Assembly: GCA_937891875.1 (NCBI GenBank)
Contig: CALATR010000079.1
Span: 1 to 10,477, forward strand
Direction: 5' to 3'
DNA: 10,477 nucleotides
Origin: an uncultured Pseudomonadota bacterium
GTDB taxonomy: Bacteria; Myxococcota_A; UBA796; GCA-2862545
This document shows positions 6,827 through 10,477 of this stretch, in pieces. Under the pieces are notes generated by a model that did no database searches, was not told the DNA's origin, and worked only from the letters and a program-made list of their open reading frames with translations. Both the position numbers and the translations under genes were made by a program. Numbering within the stretch: the stretch's first letter is position 1; each line of letters starts with the position of its first letter.

Positions 6827-7549
6827 ATGCGTGCGCTGATGTCCGTGCTGCTCCTCGTGTCCTGTGGCGGTGGCTTCGAGTGTGACTCGGTCGCTGATGT
6901 CGATGGCGACGGCCTCTCCGAGTGCGAAGAGTGGGAGCTCTACCTCAACCCGGAGATCGCGGACTCCGACGGCGACGGCTTCGACGACGGAGAGGAGCTG
7001 GAGTGCGGCTCCGACCCCGCGGACAAGAACGAGGTCTGCTACGCCTGCGGCTGGCGTCACGACGACCCGGGGGACCTCACCGGCGTGGGCTCTTCCGAGG
7101 GCGACACCATCGCCAACATCGGCCTCGCCGACGCGTGCCACGAGGACGTGGACCTGTGGGACTTCGCCGGCAGCTACCACATCCTCTTCTTCACGGCCGA
7201 GTGGTGCGGGGTCTGCAAGGCCGAGGTGAACGGCCACGACGCGATGCTCGAGTCCTTCCGCTCCCGCTCCGACGTGCCCGCCGACTACCTGGTCATCCTC
7301 TTCCAGAACGCTCGTGGTGGCACGCCCACCTCGGACAGTGTCGTGGCCTACCAGCAGGCCGTGTCCACCGAGGGCCCGATCCTGGCGGATCCGAAGGTCG
7401 ACACGGTGTCGCTGACTCCCTACGACGGCAGCGCCCTGCCCGGAAAGTGTCTGGTGTCGCCGCGGATGGAGATGCTGAAGTGCTGGACCGGCAAGGAGGG
7501 GGACTCCGAGGCCTTCGACATGATCGAGGCTCACGCCGCCGGCGGCTGA
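6827..7549 (+). CDS. Lipoprotein with TSP3 calcium motifs and thioredoxin-fold domain
   Basis: The product is 240 aa. A short signal ends in LLVSC (lipid Cys13). Residues 24-69 hold two thrombospondin-type-3-like Asp-rich calcium motifs, DVDGDGLSECEE and DSDGDGFDDGEE, closing with CGSDPADKNE. A CxxC (Cys71, Cys74) follows. From about 95 the pattern of a TlpA/redoxin-type thioredoxin fold appears: LADACHEDVDLWDFAG, then FFTAEWCGVCK with active-site Cys127 and Cys130, and a likely cis-proline near Pro205. GGGAGG (6817-6822) precedes the ATG by 4 nt; the frame extends upstream but antisense-like and without a start signal. The domain order is common in myxobacterial exported proteins. Its place between apbE and nqrM suggests a thiol-redox role in Na+-NQR assembly at the outer face of the membrane; this is inference, as the substrate is unknown. 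Ten cysteines besides the lipid one are present. Confidence 0.88.
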   Translation: MRALMSVLLLVSCGGGFECDSVADVDGDGLSECEEWELYLNPEIADSDGDGFDDGEELECGSDPADKNEVCYACGWRHDDPGDLTGVGSSEGDTIANIGLADACHEDVDLWDFAGSYHILFFTAEWCGVCKAEVNGHDAMLESFRSRSDVPADYLVILFQNARGGTPTSDSVVAYQQAVSTEGPILADPKVDTVSLTPYDGSALPGKCLVSPRMEMLKCWTGKEGDSEAFDMIEAHAAGG

Positions 7550-7627
7550 GCCGAGAGTCACCCGCGGTCGCGCGCGGCATCCTGCAGACCTGCGCGGCTC
7601 CGGTTACGGATCGCTCTTGGAGGCTCC

Positions 7628-7870
7628 ATGGAGATCCTGATCACGCTCGGCTTCTTCGCCGTGGCCATGACGCTCATGGCCTTCGGGGTGATCTTCTCCA
7701 ACCGCGCCCTGCGGGGCTCGTGCGGCGGGGAATCCATCCGCAACGGGGACGGCGATGAGGTCGTGTCCTGCGGGGCCTGCGCGAAGAAGGAGGCGGACGT
7801 CTGCCCCACGGACGAGCCGCTGGTGAAGCTGGCGCAGATCACGCACCCGAACCCGAAGCATCACCGCTAG
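7628..7870 (+). CDS. nqrM: NqrM, Na+-NQR maturation protein (DUF539 family)
   Basis: NqrM is a small membrane protein needed together with ApbE to mature Na+-NQR, thought to help deliver iron for the NqrD/NqrE centre. The product is 80 aa. Residues about 3-23 form one helix ending in MAFGVIFSNRALRGSCGG, which matches the family pattern of a helix followed by a basic patch and GSCGG. The four cysteines are Cys32 (in GSCGG), Cys48 and Cys51 (SCGAC) and Cys59, in line with the four conserved cysteines of the family. GGAGG at 7619-7623 lies 4 nt before the ATG. The gene follows the thioredoxin lipoprotein by 78 nt with no evident terminator, so the two are probably co-transcribed. It ends facing a minus-strand gene, sharing bases of the stop codons. 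Confidence 0.88.
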   Translation: MEILITLGFFAVAMTLMAFGVIFSNRALRGSCGGESIRNGDGDEVVSCGACAKKEADVCPTDEPLVKLAQITHPNPKHHR

Positions 7871-8021
7871 CGCTTCCGGAAGACGAAGGGCCAGACGGTC
7901 TCGCCCTCGACATCCGACGGATCGCCTCCTCCGCGGTGGTCGGCGCGGCCGCTGGAGCCTTCGCGCGCGCGCATCCCGCGAGGCCGAGCAGCATCACGGT
8001 CGTCAGGATCCTGGCTGCCAC
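7839..8021 (-). CDS. Small lipoprotein, reading frame apparently shifted near the 3' end
   Basis: On the minus strand a GTG at 8021-8019 follows a very good ribosome site, AGGGAGG (8034-8028), at 6 nt. It opens a 60-aa frame: a signal with TTVMLLGLAGC (lipid Cys17), then ARAKAPAAAPTTAEEAIRRM, then a Ser/Gly-rich tail. Codons up to about 7911 are G/C-rich at the third position; after that they become T/A-rich, while a neighbouring frame becomes G/C-rich and reads GDPSDVEGETVWPFVFRKR, ending at 7867. One extra base (or two fewer) around 7905-7925 would join the two into a lipoprotein of about 51 aa ending ETVWPFVFRKR. The gene may thus carry a real frameshift or a sequencing error. The function is not recognised. 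The signal peptide and ribosome site make its existence likely; its true 3' end is uncertain. Confidence 0.45.
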   Translation of the reverse strand: MAARILTTVMLLGLAGCARAKAPAAAPTTAEEAIRRMSRARPSGPSSSGSASGDASGSGA

Positions 8022-8244
8022 GTCGAACCTCCCTGCGAGACCCCGTGAACGCGCCACCGGTGCGCCGCACTCCGAGAACGTGAGAAAGGACTTGATGACT
8101 CGCGCTGTATCGGCACACTCAAGGGTACGTCGACGCAAGAGCGGATCCGACGAGCCAGCACGCTCGGCGGTGTGTCGTCCTCCTTGCGGGGATGCCCGCT
8201 CGACCGCTATTCTCCGTGCCCGTATATGCCTGGCTGGAGGTCCC
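8022..8244. other. Divergent upstream region without a recognised gene
   Basis: These 223 bases lie between the start of the minus-strand lipoprotein and the start of the 580-aa lipoprotein and should hold promoters for both. Apart from the possible promoter at 8184-8213, I see no RNA gene, repeat or clear operator. The frame open through it on the plus strand lacks a ribosome site and is unlike an exported protein N-terminus. Confidence 0.5.
8184..8213 (+). promoter_or_regulatory. Possible sigma70-type promoter of the 580-aa lipoprotein operon
   Basis: TTGCGG (8184-8189) and TATTCT (8208-8213) are 18 nt apart and lie about 30 nt before the start codon at 8245. Matches to the consensus are 3/6 and 4/6, so this is only a candidate. 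Confidence 0.25.
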
Positions 8245-9987
8245 ATGACCCGCCCCTTCGCCTTTGCTGTCCCGCTCGCGCTCGCCATCCCCCTCGCACT
8301 CGGTGCGTGCCAGCCGGAAGATCCCGGTACGGACACCGCGGATGAGCGCGCACCCCTGAGCCTGTCCATCGCCCCCAACTCGGCGGGTCGAGGCCAGGCG
8401 CTCACGGTCGACATGATCGCGACCCGAGCCCGGTTCGTCTTCGGCGCGACCGACCTGTCCCTGGGCGACGGCATCACGGTGGAGCGGGTGACGGTCGAGG
8501 ACGGCTTCGGCGCCTACGCGGACATCATCGTCGACCCGGATGCCGAGCTCGGCTCTCGGGACGCGGTCATCACCATCGACGGCACCGAGTTCGAGCTGCG
8601 GGACGTCTTCGAGGTCATCAACGAGTCCATCGCCACGGTCGACCCTGGCAACGGCAAGATGGGCGAGGTGCTGGACGTCGCCATCGCGGGCCGCGGCGTC
8701 GAGTGGGAGAACGGGCAGACGTGGGCGAACTTCGGCAAGGGCATCGACGTCATGGAGTTCCGGGTGCTCTCGCCGACCCTGGCGATGGCCACCCTGTCCA
8801 TCCGCCCCGACGCGCGCCCCGGCCCCCGCGACGTGCTGGTCGAGAACGGGCCCCAGGTCGTCGGCCTGTACGAAGGCTTCACCGTCGACCGCGCGCTCAT
8901 CGCCTGCGAGTTCGAGCCCGACCAGGGCTACCAGGGCGACACCATCGCCTTCACCGTCCGCTGCCTCGACACCGACTGGGCCGCCGGCACCCGGATCGAG
9001 TTCTGGGACGACGGCGGCAACAACCCGGACGTGCAGGTCACGACGACCCAGTACCTGGACGGCGAGAACATGGCCGGTCGCCTGACCGTGTCCAACGCCG
9101 CCGTCATCGGCACCCGCGACGTCTACATCACGAACGGCGACGAGTCCGTGCTGCTGCCGGACGCGTTCAGCGTGCTCGACGCGCCGCCCAGCCTGGACAA
9201 CGTGGCCATCAGCCTCGGCTTCGACGTGGGCCGCCAGATCGACAACGGCTCGTGCGACCTGCAGGAGCAGGTGAGCGCGTTCGCCGCGTTCGTCATCCCG
9301 CTGGACCCGCCGTGCGGCAGCCCGCCGCCTCCGGGCCAGGGCCCCATGCCCTACGACATCAACGGTGTGTTCCCGGTGCCGCCCGAGCGTCAGCCCGAGG
9401 ACTGCCCGAACCCCGAGACCGTCGACGCGGGTGACTACGTCTGGTTCGAGAGCGACGAGAACGTCGTCACCCTCGAGAAGGACGTCATCGCCAGCACCGG
9501 TCAGATCGTCTACCGCGGCATCGACCTGACCCTGGACGACTACCGCTTCAACAAGATGTACGACCTGCACACTCAGGGCGTCGAGGGCGGCATCCCCGAG
9601 GTGATCCTGCCCGGCGTGCAGCCCACCGTGCCGGCCGACTACTACATCCTGTCCCCCGAGATCTGCCGGGACTACGTGCACAATCGCGAAGAGCCCTTCG
9701 AGTACACCTGGACCCCGGCCCAGACCTACCCGAACGCGATCTTCAGCACCCAGATCAGCGGCGTGCTGGTCGCCACGGGTGAGGGCGGCTTCGCCGGCTC
9801 GATCCCCTGGGACGACGGAGAGCACACCTACGCTCCGGGAGAGCTGACCCAGCTGCAGGCCACCCCGGTGAGCTTCAGCGCGACCAGCTACATCGAGGGG
9901 CCCTACTTCGGCTTCCCGTTCTCCTCGATCCAGAGCAACAAGTCCGACTCCGCCCTGTCCACGGGTGCGAGCCTGACCCTCGAGTAG
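8245..9987 (+). CDS. Lipoprotein with three Ig/IPT-like repeats, unknown C-terminal region
   Basis: The product is 580 aa. A signal of about 21 residues ends in the lipobox LGAC (Cys22). Three repeats of about 90-96 aa follow (roughly 38-125, 127-215, 217-312). Each starts with a strand ending in a phrase such as APNSAGRGQ, DPGNGKMGE or PDQGYQGD and closes with a G-x-RDV-x-(I/V)-xNG-like segment and a (V/A)F-x-V strand: SRDAVITIDG, PRDVLVENG and TRDVYITNG. This is the pattern of IPT/TIG-like immunoglobulin folds in surface proteins. The last 265 residues are rich in Asp, Pro and Tyr, contain several Cys, and are not recognised. GGAGG (8236-8240) lies 4 nt before the ATG. It is likely a surface or periplasmic structural or binding protein; no enzymatic motif is seen. 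The frame extends upstream, but the start is set by the ribosome site and signal peptide. Confidence 0.85.
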   Translation: MTRPFAFAVPLALAIPLALGACQPEDPGTDTADERAPLSLSIAPNSAGRGQALTVDMIATRARFVFGATDLSLGDGITVERVTVEDGFGAYADIIVDPDAELGSRDAVITIDGTEFELRDVFEVINESIATVDPGNGKMGEVLDVAIAGRGVEWENGQTWANFGKGIDVMEFRVLSPTLAMATLSIRPDARPGPRDVLVENGPQVVGLYEGFTVDRALIACEFEPDQGYQGDTIAFTVRCLDTDWAAGTRIEFWDDGGNNPDVQVTTTQYLDGENMAGRLTVSNAAVIGTRDVYITNGDESVLLPDAFSVLDAPPSLDNVAISLGFDVGRQIDNGSCDLQEQVSAFAAFVIPLDPPCGSPPPPGQGPMPYDINGVFPVPPERQPEDCPNPETVDAGDYVWFESDENVVTLEKDVIASTGQIVYRGIDLTLDDYRFNKMYDLHTQGVEGGIPEVILPGVQPTVPADYYILSPEICRDYVHNREEPFEYTWTPAQTYPNAIFSTQISGVLVATGEGGFAGSIPWDDGEHTYAPGELTQLQATPVSFSATSYIEGPYFGFPFSSIQSNKSDSALSTGASLTLE

Positions 9988-10048
9988 ACCGCATCTGACC
10001 AGGTCGGTCGGAGGGCACCGCCACGTGGGCACGGACGAAGGAGACGCC

Positions 10049-10477
10049 ATGATCAGGACCCCGCGCATCACCCTGCTTGTCGGGGGAGTCGCGCTGGCCT
10101 CGTTGGCAGCTGCGGGCTGCAACGACCAGGGCTTCACGAGGCGCATCGACGGCACCATCGCGGTCGTCATCGGAGACTTCGACAACATCCAGGAGACGTT
10201 CAACCGCCAGGAGATCGACACCGTCCGCTACGACGGCATCATCTCCACGGCGACGTGGGTCGAGGATCCGGACGACTTCGCCCCGCCGCAGCTCTCGGTC
10301 GAGGGGTTGTTCACCTCCGAGCGCAACCAGGAGCTGATCAACCACGGCGCGGTCTTCCTCTCGTCGGGGTCGCGCGGGTTCGGGGATCACATCTACACCG
10401 GCCTCGCCCCCGACGATCAGATCATCAGCGACGCTGTCGCGGTCGAGAACGCCCTCGCGTACGTGCGCGGCGGCGGC
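10049..10477 (+). CDS. Lipoprotein, 3' partial; possible glutamine-amidotransferase-like fold
   Basis: The first 143 codons of a gene run off the window. The N-terminus has a basic start, a hydrophobic stretch and the lipobox AAGC (Cys24). AAGGAG (10038-10043) precedes the ATG by 5 nt. After the lipid Cys the chain shows IAVVIGDFDNIQETFNR, VRYDGIIS, HGAVFLSSGS and VENALAYVRGGG. This resembles exported proteins of large-genome delta-proteobacteria in which a class-I amidotransferase-like (flavodoxin-type) fold has the pattern 'YD-hydrophobic strand ... hydrophobic strand-NCG ... NLR-x-(Y/F)V-x-GG'. That comparison is from memory and the function is open. No catalytic Cys of an amidotransferase is visible in this part. 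The gene lies 61 nt after the repeat lipoprotein with no strong terminator between, so the two are probably one operon. Confidence 0.8.
   Translation, partial: MIRTPRITLLVGGVALASLAAAGCNDQGFTRRIDGTIAVVIGDFDNIQETFNRQEIDTVRYDGIISTATWVEDPDDFAPPQLSVEGLFTSERNQELINHGAVFLSSGSRGFGDHIYTGLAPDDQIISDAVAVENALAYVRGGG

Noticed and set aside
7962..7972. Alternating CG run as a regulatory or Z-DNA element
   Set aside because: Eleven bases of CG are expected now and then in DNA of this composition. It is noted only as a possible indel site.
8119..10221. A 700-codon minus-strand open frame opposite the repeat lipoprotein
   Set aside because: The plus strand has a ribosome site, a lipobox and internal repeats. 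The minus frame has none and shows the same biased composition as the other shadows.
1..10477. CRISPR arrays, tRNA or rRNA genes, insertion sequences, phage or defence genes
   Set aside because: No direct-repeat arrays, no cloverleaf or rRNA-like stretches, and no transposase or integrase motifs were seen on either strand.

Overview
The window (about 70% GC by eye, strong G/C preference at third codon positions) comes from a bacterium that respires with the Na+-pumping NADH:quinone oxidoreductase (Na+-NQR). The accessory genes point to Myxococcota or a related delta-proteobacterial lineage: several short-signal lipoproteins, a thrombospondin-type-3 calcium motif fused to a thioredoxin fold, and a lipoprotein with tandem Ig-like repeats. 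The taxon is inferred from gene style, not from any marker gene.

Region 1 (3-5636, + strand) is an nqr operon in canonical order: nqrA (5' end outside the window), nqrB, nqrC, nqrD, nqrE, nqrF. Spacing is tight: 1 nt between A and B, 9 nt between B and C, 2 nt between C and D. Wider gaps of 33 and 72 nt precede nqrE and nqrF. The cofactor sites are visible: flavinylation threonines in NqrB (Thr244) and NqrC (Thr225), the Cys pairs of NqrD/NqrE, and in NqrF the 2Fe-2S, FAD and NADH motifs. A strong hairpin with a short T run (5660-5697) follows nqrF.

Region 2 (5712-7870, + strand) holds maturation genes: apbE (attaches FMN to NqrB/NqrC), a TSP3-thioredoxin lipoprotein, and nqrM (needed for Na+-NQR assembly). 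The thioredoxin lipoprotein sits between two known maturation factors, and the NqrC here has two extra-looking cysteines just before its flavinylation site. Together these suggest an undescribed redox-maturation step for the complex, which is the most interesting idea in the window.

Region 3 (7839-8244) carries a small minus-strand lipoprotein gene that appears to change reading frame near its 3' end and meets nqrM tail to tail, plus the upstream region of the next operon.

Region 4 (8245-10477, + strand) encodes a 580-aa lipoprotein with three Ig/IPT-like repeats and the first 143 codons of another lipoprotein, probably one transcription unit unrelated to Nqr.

The long open frames on the opposite strand of the nqr genes and of the 580-aa lipoprotein are GC-bias shadows and are not annotated.
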